Shown: positions 1-9,399 of the stretch, in pieces
Position numbering within the stretch: the first letter of the stretch is position 1
Layout: each line of letters starts with the position of its first letter
Source: an uncultured Oscillibacter sp.
GTDB lineage: Bacteria > Bacillota > Clostridia > Oscillospirales > Oscillospiraceae
Assembly: GCA_910587705.1 (NCBI GenBank)
Contig: CAJUMX010000001.1
Location: 310,001-374,000, forward strand
DNA length: 64,000 nt
Direction: 5' to 3'
Program-made: the position numbers and the translations under genes
Notes under the pieces: model-generated
What the model saw: only the letters and a program-made list of their open reading frames with translations
Databases searched by the model: none
What the model was told of the DNA's origin: nothing

Positions 1-814
1 GCTTTTTCAGGGTCTCCCGAATATAGGCCGGACCTACCTCCCGGCGGAAACGCTCCCGGTCCTCCGGGTGGACCCAGCGGTTGGCATAACCTTCGGCAAA
101 GCCGGTAAAAAGCCGGACCTGTAAGTCCCGGCCAAATTGGAAGCACTCCCGGCGGCTGACCCGGTAGGGCTGGATCACGTCCGCCTCCAGGTCCGCGTGG
201 AACACCATCTCATAGTCCGCGCTGAGGCCCTCGATCAGCTCCAGCCGCCGGACCAGCTCGTCGTTCATCTGCTCCAGGAAATCCAGGGTCTGATCCGCCT
301 GCTCCTGGAGCTCCCGTTCCTTTTGAAGCTTCTCCTCCAGAATGGCGGCCCGCTCTGCGACCCGGCGGCGGTAACGTTCCGTGATGTCGGCCAGGAAAAC
401 GTAGAACACGCCTCCCAGATTCTCTGTTTGGATGAAGTGGCCAAAATCCTCTACCCAGCAGACGGCCCCATCCCTCCGGGTGATGCGGTACTCCACATAA
501 TCCAGGTCGAAGCTGTTCTGGGCAATCTGCTCCCGGATGCTGGCCTCCACAGACTCCTGGTCCTCGGGATAGACCATGCCCTGAAAGGTTCCCCCGGTGA
601 GCGCCCGGAACTCCTCCTCCGTCTCGCAGCCAAATATCTGGAGAACCGCGCGGTTGACGTAGAGAATTTGACCGTCGCTGTTCCGGTAAATGAAGAAGCC
701 GCCGGGCATCTCGTCGGTAAAATGCTTGATCTGCCGGGCGGTGAGACTCTCCCGGTCTGAGAAGTCCCCACCGGCGGTTAAAAGGTATTCAATCAGGCCG
801 TGGTTTTCAATCAC
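1..814 (-). CDS. PAS-domain sensor/signalling protein (3' end outside window)
   Basis: Reading leftwards from a GTG at 814, 271 codons are visible before the window ends, so the output domain is not seen. The start is chosen because AGGAGG lies 8 nt upstream. A PAS fold of the PAS_3 type with its PAC extension covers about residues 30-145 (motifs GGFFIYRNSDGQILYVN and RRDGAVCWVEDF), followed by a charged coiled-coil-like stretch (about 150-190) and what may be the start of a second PAS-like segment. Such architectures usually end in a GGDEF, histidine kinase or similar output module, which is inference here. It lies downstream of the S-layer gene on the same strand, separated by an intrinsic terminator. 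Confidence 0.7.
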   Translation of the reverse strand, partial: MIENHGLIEYLLTAGGDFSDRESLTARQIKHFTDEMPGGFFIYRNSDGQILYVNRAVLQIFGCETEEEFRALTGGTFQGMVYPEDQESVEASIREQIAQNSFDLDYVEYRITRRDGAVCWVEDFGHFIQTENLGGVFYVFLADITERYRRRVAERAAILEEKLQKERELQEQADQTLDFLEQMNDELVRRLELIEGLSADYEMVFHADLEADVIQPYRVSRRECFQFGRDLQVRLFTGFAEGYANRWVHPEDRERFRREVGPAYIRETLKK

Positions 815-915
815 AGGGCGGGCCTCCTTTCCGGGTTTTTCCTTATCATAGCACACTTGTGAGCGTTTGTCACGCATGACTTGCGGGAAGATTTCAGGAC
901 GGCTCCCCGCAGGGC

Positions 916-949
916 AAAAAGGACCCGCCCCAGGCGGGGCGGGTCCTTT
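916..949 (-). terminator. Intrinsic terminator after the S-layer gene
   Basis: A 13-bp perfect stem (918-930 with 937-949) has a 6-nt loop and is followed on the minus strand by a run of five T. It sits 36 nt after the stop of the SLH protein and before the PAS gene. Confidence 0.9.
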
Positions 950-985
950 CTTTGTGTGGGATTGCTCTGATCTCGCCAGAACCTA

Positions 986-3900
986 TCAGGCGTTCGCGCC
1001 CTTGATGGTCATGGTAGCGGCAGCGGTAGCGGCAGCAGGACCGGTAACCGTAACCGTCTTGGTCAGATCTTCGTCAGTCGTAGAAGCGCTGAAGGTAGCC
1101 GTGGTGTCCACAGTGCAGCCGGTAGCTGCCACAGTGATGGTATCAGTCTTGGCAGCATTAGCACCCGTGAAGGTATCAGTCACAGCACCGTCGAACTTGA
1201 TTGTCACAGTCAGCTCTTCATCCTTCTGCAGGTAATAATCATTAGTATCCTTATAAGCAGCGGAGGTAATGCTGTAGGTGTACTTACCGATAGAAGTGGC
1301 ACCCGCGTCGCCAGAAATCACGGCAGCGGCAGTCACGTCGGCGGGAACAGTCAGCTTCATAACGTAAGCATCCTTGGTGTAGGTCGCTCCGGGAATAACC
1401 ACATCGGTGGTAGGAGCCTTAACAGGAGCCATCTCCTCGCCAATCTCCGTGACACCATGGAAGGCGTTCGTAGTAGCAGCGGTCAGCACATCGGCCACAA
1501 CCTTGGCAGAGCTGGCTACGATCTTCTTGCCCTCGGTAGTACCGTCCTTGGTGTAAACCAGAACCTTGCTGGAAGAAGGATCGAACTGCATGTCAACTCC
1601 GTTGGCAGACAGATACCAGATGCTACCAACCTTCCGGATGTTGCTCAACACGATATCGTCGGTGTTGGTCTCATTGTAAAACTCAACAGCCTCTTTAACC
1701 TGAGCCTCATCCATGGCCGCATCACCGGTCTGCAGGAACGGGAAGTCAAACGTCTTGGCACTGGTGTCCAGAGCCACATCGTCACCATCGTTCCAGTCAG
1801 TATCGGTGTAGCCGTCAGCAGTAGCCACATTCAGCCCGACAACCGTGGTGTTGACGTAGGAGGTAGGAGTCAGAGCGCCGATGGTGAAGGTGTACGTTGC
1901 AGGGTCACCCTTAAGGTCGGTCACGGTAACCACGATCGCATCATTCTCTTTCAGCTCGCGAGAGGAACCATTGGAAATCTCCGTGCCATTCAGCTTAATC
2001 TCCATCTCCTTGCCCTCATAGGCAAAGCGGATCACGGCGTTCTTCGCGACCTTCTCAGTCAGGGTAACAGTGCCGCCGGCGAGGGCAAAGTCGTCAGGAG
2101 CCTTCTGGTCGCCGATGGTGGCGCCCGTCAGCTCTTTCTTAACCGCCGTGGTGCTGTCTTCCGCTGCCGTAACATCGGTGATGATCACCATGGAGACCTT
2201 GCGGAATCCGTCGTTTCCGGCGTTGTCGTTGACCACCAGCTGAGCCTCGACCGTGTTCATGCGCCACTTGGAGTCGTCTCCGTTGGGCTTGGTGTACATG
2301 TAGTCCTTCAGGTCGTCGAAGCTGTCGATGTCATGTTTGGTCAGGTCCACAAACACGGCGTTCCGCAGGCTGACGATATCCTCCTGGTCGCCGATACCCA
2401 GGCTGCCCTTCTGGGCGGTAGAGATGTTGGGCATCAGGCCGTCGTCGAAGGCATCGCCGGAGCCAACCTTGCCGTAGCTCGCCAACTCCACCAGGCTCGC
2501 GTTGACATTCACGATGTCCATGATGTCGGCCTGGAGGGTGGAGGTGGTGCGCTGGATAAAGTTGTTGCGCTGGCGCAGAGTGTAGAACTCGTCATACTCG
2601 GCGTGCTCGGTCTTGGCGTAGGAAGCAAAGTCGCCTCTGTACAGCCGGTCATAGGAGTAGATGGTCATTTCGTCGTCCACCAGGCCATCCTTGCCGTTCA
2701 TGGCCACGGTGTACGCATAGACCATTTTGCCATTGGCGTCATAGTGAGCGCCGCCGGGCATATCACGGATGTAGAGCATGGAGGCGCTATCCGCGTCGTT
2801 GCTTTCCTGCTTGATGACCACAGCCTTGATGGCTCCCTTGTCGGTCACCGCGGCCTGGGCGGAGTTGTAGCCATTGATGTCCTTATCAACCTCACCGTCA
2901 GCCTGGTAGGGGATCTTGTCCGTGTAGGTCTGGCGCAGTTCCGCGTTCTCAACGGCCTGGACGCCGCTCTTGACCTGGATGGATTCCACTTCGCCGTCCA
3001 CGTCGAAGGTCACATAGATGAACTTCACGCCCTTGTCGATGAACAGGGCATCGTCGGCGGGATAGTCCATCAGATCGACCTTGACGTTGCTGGCCTTGAT
3101 CCGGTAGGGAGCATGGGCTCCGTTGCCGTCAACATCGGTGGTTTCATCCTCTCCGGTGTAGACATTGTACACGCCCTTGGTTTCGCTGATGGTCCAGTCA
3201 TACAGGTTGCTCTGGGAAGTGCTCTCGTACTTCACCAGGTCGCCAGGACGGACGCCGGAGGTGTTCTTGTCATAGTTGGGACCCAGGTTCAGCTCCACGG
3301 CCTCGCCGGAGATGTCCCAGCCGGTGACGGTGGTCACAATGCGGCCGTTTTCCACGGAGGAGCGGAAGGAACCGACGACCATCCAGTCGTTGGTGGCGCC
3401 CACGTCCTCAGCCAGCAGGGCATAGCCGTGCTTGTCGAGGGTCAGGGTGACGTCCTTCTTGGTAACCTTGATCTTGTCCCCGTCGATTTCGGACATGTCC
3501 TTGTTCCACAGGGAGATGCTGTACTCGGTGCCGCCCACGGTCAGGGAGACGGCGTTCTTGTTCTTGTTGGTGGGGCCGTAGTCCTTCACACCGGTCAGGG
3601 CGCCGGACACGGTCTCGGGCTCATAAGCCTCGGCAACCTCGAACTCAGTTTTGTCATGGTCGACAGCCACGGGGATGACAACCACATTGTCGCCGGCCTT
3701 CAGGTCCTTCAGGGCGGAGTAGGCGACGTCTTCAGCCTGGACGTTGCCGACCTTCACGTCGATGGGGTCCTGGTTGAAACCGGGGAAGTTCTTCTTGCCG
3801 TCATCGGGATCCTTCTTCTCCAGGGAGACATAATCGGAACCGATCTTCTTGACCTCCATGAGCTGGCTCTTAACCACCACAACGTCGGTGATGAAGTCAG

Positions 3901-5107
3901 CGTCATCCTCGGAGACATAGACCTCAACGATGGTGCCGTTGTCGGTCAGGTCGCAGATGTTGGAGACCTTGGCCGCATTGCCGGCGACAATCAGATCGGT
4001 GTCATCGGTTTTGACAAGATCATCGGTGGTCCAAGTGATGGAAGTGCCGCTCTTGGCAAGAGTGTGCTCCACACCGTTGACCCAGAAGCTGGTGGTGGCG
4101 TCGTTGCCGTCCTTATCCACGCCGCTCAGGTCATAGCTGCCCAGACCGGTGGCCCGGTTCTTCACAGCATCGGTCTTGTCAGCGTAGGCCATCTGCTTGT
4201 CGAAGGTGAAATCAGCGGCAATGGGGAATACGCCGATGGTAACCTTCTTGTAGCTCCACTCGTTAGAGGGACGGCCGAAGCTGTCACGGGCGCTCACGTG
4301 CTCGTCGTTCAGGCGCAGGTCCTTGAAGTGCTCCTCGCCGAACTCCACGGTGTAGTGGTTGTTCGCGACGGCGTTACCCTGGGTGTCCAGCTTCCGGTTG
4401 CTGATATTGGCAGCATAGGACTGGTTACTGGTTTTGTAAGTACGGGTGGGATTCACCGTCATGGTGTCTCCCGCGGCGGTATTAATGTTCACGCCTCCGG
4501 TGTACTCGACCATGGTGGCCTTCAGGGTGTTCAGGGCCAGCTGGCAGGCCGCGTCACGGGTCACGGCGTCCGCGCCTACGAAGTCCAGGCGATTGAACAG
4601 ATGAGCCTCATTGCCGATCCGGGCCACGTTCATGGTCCAGCCGGTGCCGGTGAAGCCCTCAATATCGCTCTTGTAGCCAACGGCGCCCAGGAGCATCTTG
4701 GCGAAGGCATAGCCGGTCAGGGAGTCGGTGGGCTTGAAGGTGCCGTCGCCATAGCCGCTGATGTAGCCGACCGTCTTGCAGTAGCCGATGACGCCCGCAA
4801 AGGCGTGGCCAGCGGGAACGTCGGGGTAGGGGCTCGCATCATTGGGCAGAGCTGCGGCAGCATCGGGGCCGATCATCAGGGAAACGATGATCTTGGCGGC
4901 CGCGCCGCGGGTCAGCTTGGTCTCGGGACGGAAGGAACCGTCCTCATAGCCGGTGATAATGCCGATACGGTTCAGAACCGCAACGGCTTCCTCGTACTGG
5001 ATCTCATCCTTGTCGGTGAGGTCCTTGTACTCGGTGGCCCCAGCGCTGATGGTGACCAGAGACATGGTCATAACCAGAGCGAGGACCAGGGATAAGAACT
5101 TCTTCAT
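986..5107 (-). CDS. SLH-domain S-layer-type surface protein
   Basis: A 1373-residue exported protein. Residues 1-24 form a typical signal peptide (MKKFLSLVLALVMTMS, cleavage near SAGA-TE). Two clear SLH repeats (about 26-80 and 92-146; signatures ITGYEDGSFRPETKLTRG and ISGYGDGTFKPTDSLTG) and a weaker third (about 155-195) would anchor it to secondary cell-wall polymer. The rest is Thr/Asp/Val-rich beta-type sequence without a recognised enzymatic motif, ending in a Thr/Ala-rich tail. AGGAGG precedes the ATG. A strong promoter and a leader of about 140 nt precede it, as is common for abundant S-layer proteins. The function (structural surface protein) follows from family knowledge; the C-terminal domains are unassigned. 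Confidence 0.9.
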   Translation of the reverse strand: MKKFLSLVLALVMTMSLVTISAGATEYKDLTDKDEIQYEEAVAVLNRIGIITGYEDGSFRPETKLTRGAAAKIIVSLMIGPDAAAALPNDASPYPDVPAGHAFAGVIGYCKTVGYISGYGDGTFKPTDSLTGYAFAKMLLGAVGYKSDIEGFTGTGWTMNVARIGNEAHLFNRLDFVGADAVTRDAACQLALNTLKATMVEYTGGVNINTAAGDTMTVNPTRTYKTSNQSYAANISNRKLDTQGNAVANNHYTVEFGEEHFKDLRLNDEHVSARDSFGRPSNEWSYKKVTIGVFPIAADFTFDKQMAYADKTDAVKNRATGLGSYDLSGVDKDGNDATTSFWVNGVEHTLAKSGTSITWTTDDLVKTDDTDLIVAGNAAKVSNICDLTDNGTIVEVYVSEDDADFITDVVVVKSQLMEVKKIGSDYVSLEKKDPDDGKKNFPGFNQDPIDVKVGNVQAEDVAYSALKDLKAGDNVVVIPVAVDHDKTEFEVAEAYEPETVSGALTGVKDYGPTNKNKNAVSLTVGGTEYSISLWNKDMSEIDGDKIKVTKKDVTLTLDKHGYALLAEDVGATNDWMVVGSFRSSVENGRIVTTVTGWDISGEAVELNLGPNYDKNTSGVRPGDLVKYESTSQSNLYDWTISETKGVYNVYTGEDETTDVDGNGAHAPYRIKASNVKVDLMDYPADDALFIDKGVKFIYVTFDVDGEVESIQVKSGVQAVENAELRQTYTDKIPYQADGEVDKDINGYNSAQAAVTDKGAIKAVVIKQESNDADSASMLYIRDMPGGAHYDANGKMVYAYTVAMNGKDGLVDDEMTIYSYDRLYRGDFASYAKTEHAEYDEFYTLRQRNNFIQRTTSTLQADIMDIVNVNASLVELASYGKVGSGDAFDDGLMPNISTAQKGSLGIGDQEDIVSLRNAVFVDLTKHDIDSFDDLKDYMYTKPNGDDSKWRMNTVEAQLVVNDNAGNDGFRKVSMVIITDVTAAEDSTTAVKKELTGATIGDQKAPDDFALAGGTVTLTEKVAKNAVIRFAYEGKEMEIKLNGTEISNGSSRELKENDAIVVTVTDLKGDPATYTFTIGALTPTSYVNTTVVGLNVATADGYTDTDWNDGDDVALDTSAKTFDFPFLQTGDAAMDEAQVKEAVEFYNETNTDDIVLSNIRKVGSIWYLSANGVDMQFDPSSSKVLVYTKDGTTEGKKIVASSAKVVADVLTAATTNAFHGVTEIGEEMAPVKAPTTDVVIPGATYTKDAYVMKLTVPADVTAAAVISGDAGATSIGKYTYSITSAAYKDTNDYYLQKDEELTVTIKFDGAVTDTFTGANAAKTDTITVAATGCTVDTTATFSASTTDEDLTKTVTVTGPAAATAAATMTIKGANA

Positions 5108-5252
5108 GGATTTTCATCCTCCTTGTTTTGCGGCGGGAAGTTCACCGCCGTTATTTGCGGACCGGGACGCGTCGGCTTTTCCGGCGCACATACAGTGGCT
5201 AGCCGTTCCCGTATCTACCCCGGGACTGCCGCCTCATCCGTGCCGCATGATG

Positions 5253-5281
5253 AATATAACACAGCGGTTTTTGAAAATCAA
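5253..5281 (-). promoter_or_regulatory. Sigma-A promoter of the S-layer gene
   Basis: On the minus strand TTGATT, 17 nt, TATATT. The predicted start near 5246 gives a long leader of about 140 nt before the ATG at 5107. The rest of the AT-rich 5282-5550 stretch shows no gene. Confidence 0.7.
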
Positions 5282-5554
5282 TATGTTATCAATAGTTGTA
5301 ACATAACAGTAACAAAACAGCCTCAAGCTGGAAACTTGCCTTCTTTCTGATAATTTGCTTAAAATACTAAATTTTTTGCTTGATTTTAAATTTTTTTCAT
5401 GACGCCAAAGAATATATTGACGATTTATTTTATCATATGTATGTAACTTCTCCACCCTCCTTATCTACCTCGTCTGCCGTGCTCTCAAACATCTCTCATT
5501 TTCAAAATTTTCAGCCGCAGAAAATGCTCTCATCCCGTTCTTTTAAAATGCGGA

Positions 5555-5584
5555 TTGACTTGCCGCCCAAAGCCGTAGTATGAT
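5555..5584 (+). promoter_or_regulatory. Sigma-A promoter of the first ABC exporter operon
   Basis: TTGACT, 18 nt, TATGAT, ending 54 nt before the preferred GTG start at 5639. The operator-like palindrome at 5599-5612 begins 14 nt after the -10 box. Confidence 0.65.
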
Positions 5585-5598
5585 AAAAGTAGTTATTT

Positions 5599-5612
5599 CG
5601 CAAACGTTTGAG
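5599..5612 (+). promoter_or_regulatory. LacI/CcpA-type operator (CGCAAACGTTTGAG)
   Basis: A near-palindrome around AAACGTTT lies just after the predicted transcription start. The same core with the same position relative to the promoter occurs at 9279-9292. This matches the operator style of LacI-family regulators and the core of CcpA cre sites. No LacI-family gene lies in the window, so the regulator is unknown. Confidence 0.6.
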
Positions 5613-5638
5613 CGCCTATGCGCAAAAGGAGGCCCGGC

Positions 5639-7351
5639 GTGAAAACAATCTTAGGCTACCTCCGCCCCCACGCTCCCCGGGTAGCGGTAGGCGTAACGGT
5701 GAAGTTCACCGCCGCCCTGCTAGAGCTGCTGCTCCCCTTGCTGCTGGCCCATATCATTGACGAATGTGTCCCCACTCAAGACCTCCCCTGTGTTTTCCGA
5801 GCGGGCGGACTGATGCTGGTCATGGCCTTTGGAGCAGCCTTTTGCAACATCACTGCCAACCGCATGGCAGCCTGGGTATCCATGGACATGACCCGACAGC
5901 TCCGCCGGGACCTGTATCAGCGAACCCTGCTTCTATCCCAGGCCCAGCTGGACCAATTCTCCGTGTCCTCCATCGTCTCCCGGCTAACCAACGACACCTA
6001 TAATGTTCATCAAATGTTTGATAAAATTCAGCGCGGAGGCATCCGAGCCCCCATGCTGGTGCTGGGAGGGCTAGCCCTGACCTTTTTCCAGGCTCCGCCT
6101 TTGGCCCTGGTACAGCTGGCAGTCTGCTCCGCCACCTTTTTTGCCATCTGGCTGGTGACCCGGCAAGGCATTCCTCGTTACACCCGAGCCCAGGAGGCAG
6201 TGGACACCGTGGTCCGCATTCTCCGGGAAAACGCCGCCGGTGTCCGGGTTGTCAAGGCCCTGGCCTGCCAGGAGCGGGAGCGGGAACGCTTCACCGCCGC
6301 CAGTCGGGCCTCCAAGGAGGCGGAAGCCGCTGCCGGAAGCATCATGGCCGCCGCCAACCCCCTGTCGGATTTTCTGCTGAACCTGGGTCTAGTGCTGGTG
6401 GTGCTGGTGGGAGCCCTGTTAGTAAACCGCGGCTGGATGTCCTCCGGGCAAATCGTGGCTTTCCTCTCCTATTTCACCATCATTCAAACCGCCACCTTGG
6501 GCTTGGCCAAGCTCTTTGTCAAATACAGCAAAGGCGTAGCTTCCGCCCGACGGATTGAGGAGATTCTGCTGACCCCGGAGGACCAACGGGTCCGCCCGGC
6601 GGAGGAGCCGGACCTCCATGGGCCGGAACTGGGCATGCGAAACGCCTCCTTTTCTTATCTAGGTGTAGAAAAGGACCTGGATGGCGCGTCCTTCACTTTG
6701 AATAAAGGAGAGACCCTTGGCATCTTGGGCCCCACCGGCGCAGGAAAAACCACCCTGGTCTCCCTGCTCCTCCGGCTGTACGATGCGGACGGTGGCGTGG
6801 TCTGGGCCGGCGGTAGGGACGTCTCCACCCTCAGCCGGGAGCAACTCCGGGGCCGCTTCGGCGTAGTCTTTCAAAATGAGGCTCTGCTGAATGATAGCGT
6901 ATATGAAAACATTTCCTTCCTGCGGAATCTCCCCCGGGAAGCGGTCATTGCCGCCGCAAAAACCGCTCAAGCCTGGGAGTTCATTGAAAACCTCCCCGAT
7001 GGGCTAGACGCCCAGCTGGACATTCGGGGAGCCAACCTCTCCGGCGGGCAGCGCCAGCGGCTGCTCATCGCCCGGGCCCTAGCAGCCCGGCCCGGTATTT
7101 TGATTTTGGACAGCGCCGACAGCGCCCTGGACTACCGTACCGCCGCCACTCTTCATGCCGCCCTTCACCGGGACTTCCCTGACGTGACGCTGGTGGTAAT
7201 CTCCGAACGGGTGGCCTCCCTCCGGGACGCAAGCCACATTCTGGTGCTGGAAGACGGTGTAATTTCCGCCCAGGGGACCCACGAAGAGCTTCTTCAGTCC
7301 TGCGGGCGGTATCGCCGTATGGCAGAACTACAGATGGGAGGGGCCTTATGA
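5639..7351 (+). CDS. ABC exporter half-transporter, degenerate NBD subunit
   Basis: 570 residues: six-helix type I exporter membrane domain (about 1-310), then a nucleotide-binding domain. GTG at 5639 is chosen over the ATG at 5618 because AAAGGAGG lies 6 nt upstream of it and the ATG has no ribosome binding site and abuts the operator. The NBD has Walker A GPTGAGKTT and a canonical signature LSGGQRQR, but after Walker B (LILDSADSALD) the catalytic Glu is Ser, and the switch His is Glu (SERVASL). It therefore supplies the signature motif to the partner's active site while its own site should be inactive. It overlaps the next gene by ATGA and should form a heterodimer with it. The substrate is unknown (drug, peptide or lipid). 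Confidence 0.9.
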   Translation: MKTILGYLRPHAPRVAVGVTVKFTAALLELLLPLLLAHIIDECVPTQDLPCVFRAGGLMLVMAFGAAFCNITANRMAAWVSMDMTRQLRRDLYQRTLLLSQAQLDQFSVSSIVSRLTNDTYNVHQMFDKIQRGGIRAPMLVLGGLALTFFQAPPLALVQLAVCSATFFAIWLVTRQGIPRYTRAQEAVDTVVRILRENAAGVRVVKALACQERERERFTAASRASKEAEAAAGSIMAAANPLSDFLLNLGLVLVVLVGALLVNRGWMSSGQIVAFLSYFTIIQTATLGLAKLFVKYSKGVASARRIEEILLTPEDQRVRPAEEPDLHGPELGMRNASFSYLGVEKDLDGASFTLNKGETLGILGPTGAGKTTLVSLLLRLYDADGGVVWAGGRDVSTLSREQLRGRFGVVFQNEALLNDSVYENISFLRNLPREAVIAAAKTAQAWEFIENLPDGLDAQLDIRGANLSGGQRQRLLIARALAARPGILILDSADSALDYRTAATLHAALHRDFPDVTLVVISERVASLRDASHILVLEDGVISAQGTHEELLQSCGRYRRMAELQMGGAL

Positions 7352-9078
7352 AAAAATCGATGCTTGTCCGCCTGAGCCGCTTTCTGCGCCCTTATGGGCT
7401 CCATTTTCTGCTTCTGCTGGCCCTGCTGATGGTGAGCAACCTCTTATCTCTGGCCGCCCCTCTACTCTCCGGCCGGGCGGTAGATGCGGTGGGCATCCGG
7501 GCGGGCGGAGTGGATTTCCCCAGCGTATTCCGGAACTGTGCGCAGATGCTGGGCTGCTATGCCCTGTCCTCCTTATTAAATTATATGGTTTCTTCCCGGC
7601 TGATCCGGGTGTCTCAGGCCGTATCCCACGATCTCCGCAAAGCCGCCTTCGACCGCATGAGCGAGCTGCCGGTGGACTACTTTGACACCCACCCGGCAGG
7701 AGACCTCATCAGCCGGGTCTGTTACGATGTGGACACCGTAAACGCCACCCTCTCCACCGACCTCCTGCAATTGGGAACCAGCGTATTCACCGTGGCAGGG
7801 TCTTTTCTCATGCTGCTGCTCCTCTCCCCTCGTCTGACCCTGGTCTTTCTGGTCACGGTTCCCCTGTCGGCGGCGCTAACCCGCTTTCAAATGAAGCGCA
7901 TCCACCCTCTCTTTCGCCTGCGCTCCAAAGAGCTAGGGGCCCTCAACGGCTTTGCCGAAGAACGGATGGGTTGCCGCAAGTCCATTCGGACCTACGGCGT
8001 GGAGGGCGAGGACCTGCGTCTTTTTGACCAGCGTAACGACACAGCCTCCAAGGCCTATTATGACGCAGACCGGGCCAGCGCGGCCCTAGGACCCTCGGTA
8101 AATTTCATCAACAACCTCTCCCTGGCCGCTGTCAGCGTCTTTGGAGCGCTGCTGTACCTGGGGGGCAGCCTGTCCCTGGGAAGCCTCTCCTCCTTCGTCC
8201 TCTACTCCCGGAAGTTCTCCGGCCCCATCCGGGAGGCAGCCAACCTCCTGGCGGAGCTCCAGGCCAGCGCCGCCGCTGCGGAACGGGTGATGGACCTGCT
8301 AGACGAGGAGCCGGAGGCATCGGATTTGCCGGAGGCCCTCCCTGTGGAGCATCTGCGGGGCGACATCCGCTTTGACCATGTGACCTTTGGCTACGACCCC
8401 ACCCGTCCCGTTCTTCAGGACTTCAGCGCCCACATCCCGGCAGGAAGCCTGGCCGCTGTCGTCGGTCCCACGGGAGCGGGTAAGACCACCCTGGTCTCCC
8501 TCCTCCTCCGGTTTTACCGTCCCCAAAGCGGGACCATTACCATGGACGGCGTGCCCCTAGACGCCTACAGTCGGGACGGTCTCCGCCGCCGTTTGGCCCT
8601 GGTGCTCCAGGACACCTGGCTCTTCGGCGGCACCATTGCGGAGAACATCGCCTATGGCGCGCCAGAAGCCACCCGGGAACAGATTGTGGACGCTGCCAAG
8701 GCCGCCCATATCCACCGCTTCATCTCCTCCCTCCCCCTGGGCTACGACACCGTTCTCACCGACGAGGGCATTTCCAAGGGCCAGAAGCAGCTTCTGGCCA
8801 TCGCCCGGTGCCTCCTCACTGACGCGGATGTCGTCATCCTGGACGAAGCCACCAGCAACGTAGACACGGAGACCGAGGGGGAGATCAGCCTCGCCATGGA
8901 ACGGCTCCGCCAAGGGCGGACCTGCTTTGTCATCGCCCACCGTCTAGCCACCATCCGGGGGGCGGACCACATTTTAGTGCTGGACCAGGGCGGTGCGGCG
9001 GAACAGGGCACCCATCAGGAACTGCTGGCCGCCGGCGGCATTTACGCCCAGCTCTACGCCGCTCAATTCCAATCCTAA
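7348..9078 (+). CDS. ABC exporter half-transporter, catalytic NBD subunit
   Basis: 576 residues, second half of the heterodimeric exporter. Membrane domain about 1-320, NBD about 340-576. Walker A GPTGAGKTT, Walker B with catalytic Glu (VVILDEATSNVD) and switch His (VIAHRLATI) are intact, but the signature is altered to ISKGQKQ. Combined with the upstream subunit this gives exactly one complete ATP site and one degenerate site, the arrangement of the BmrCD/TM287-288 class. ATGA overlap with the upstream gene suggests translational coupling. There is no clear terminator behind it; 9079-9235 is AT-rich non-coding DNA. Confidence 0.9.
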   Translation: MKKSMLVRLSRFLRPYGLHFLLLLALLMVSNLLSLAAPLLSGRAVDAVGIRAGGVDFPSVFRNCAQMLGCYALSSLLNYMVSSRLIRVSQAVSHDLRKAAFDRMSELPVDYFDTHPAGDLISRVCYDVDTVNATLSTDLLQLGTSVFTVAGSFLMLLLLSPRLTLVFLVTVPLSAALTRFQMKRIHPLFRLRSKELGALNGFAEERMGCRKSIRTYGVEGEDLRLFDQRNDTASKAYYDADRASAALGPSVNFINNLSLAAVSVFGALLYLGGSLSLGSLSSFVLYSRKFSGPIREAANLLAELQASAAAAERVMDLLDEEPEASDLPEALPVEHLRGDIRFDHVTFGYDPTRPVLQDFSAHIPAGSLAAVVGPTGAGKTTLVSLLLRFYRPQSGTITMDGVPLDAYSRDGLRRRLALVLQDTWLFGGTIAENIAYGAPEATREQIVDAAKAAHIHRFISSLPLGYDTVLTDEGISKGQKQLLAIARCLLTDADVVILDEATSNVDTETEGEISLAMERLRQGRTCFVIAHRLATIRGADHILVLDQGGAAEQGTHQELLAAGGIYAQLYAAQFQS

Positions 9079-9235
9079 TTTTGGAAAAACCCGGCGAAAA
9101 CGTATTCGTAGTTTCAGAAAATTGAAAAAATTTCAATTGACAAAATAGCAAAAACACGCCAGCTCTCTTTGTCTAAATTGTAAACAAACCGTGAAAACAA
9201 ACAAAAAACCCCCCTTAAAATCGGGAGGCTGACAA

Positions 9236-9265
9236 TTGACAAACCCACTTTGGATTCTTTATAAT
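9236..9265 (+). promoter_or_regulatory. Strong sigma-A promoter of the ABC importer operon
   Basis: Consensus TTGACA, 18 nt, consensus TATAAT. The region 9079-9399 otherwise holds no gene. The operator at 9279-9292 begins 13 nt after the -10 box. Confidence 0.85.
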
Positions 9266-9278
9266 GAACGCAGGAAGT

Positions 9279-9292
9279 CGCAAACGTTTGCG
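9279..9292 (+). promoter_or_regulatory. LacI/CcpA-type operator (CGCAAACGTTTGCG)
   Basis: A perfect 14-bp palindrome placed over the predicted start of transcription, in the same position as the site at 5599-5612. A bound repressor here would block initiation or early elongation. Confidence 0.65.
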
Positions 9293-9399
9293 CAAAGTGG
9301 ACGCATTTCCGCCCCGCGTGAACAACCCTAGGCGTGACCGGATTGGGAGGACTCGATCGCCTGGGGAGTTCCTGGCAGTTATCAGAAAGAGGTGTTATC

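Noticed and set aside
1457..5095. 1212-codon open frame antisense to the SLH gene
   Set aside because: It mirrors codon bias of the GC-rich gene on the other strand, has no ribosome binding site, and its product (His/Gly/Val-rich, low complexity) resembles no protein. The SLH frame has signal peptide and domains.
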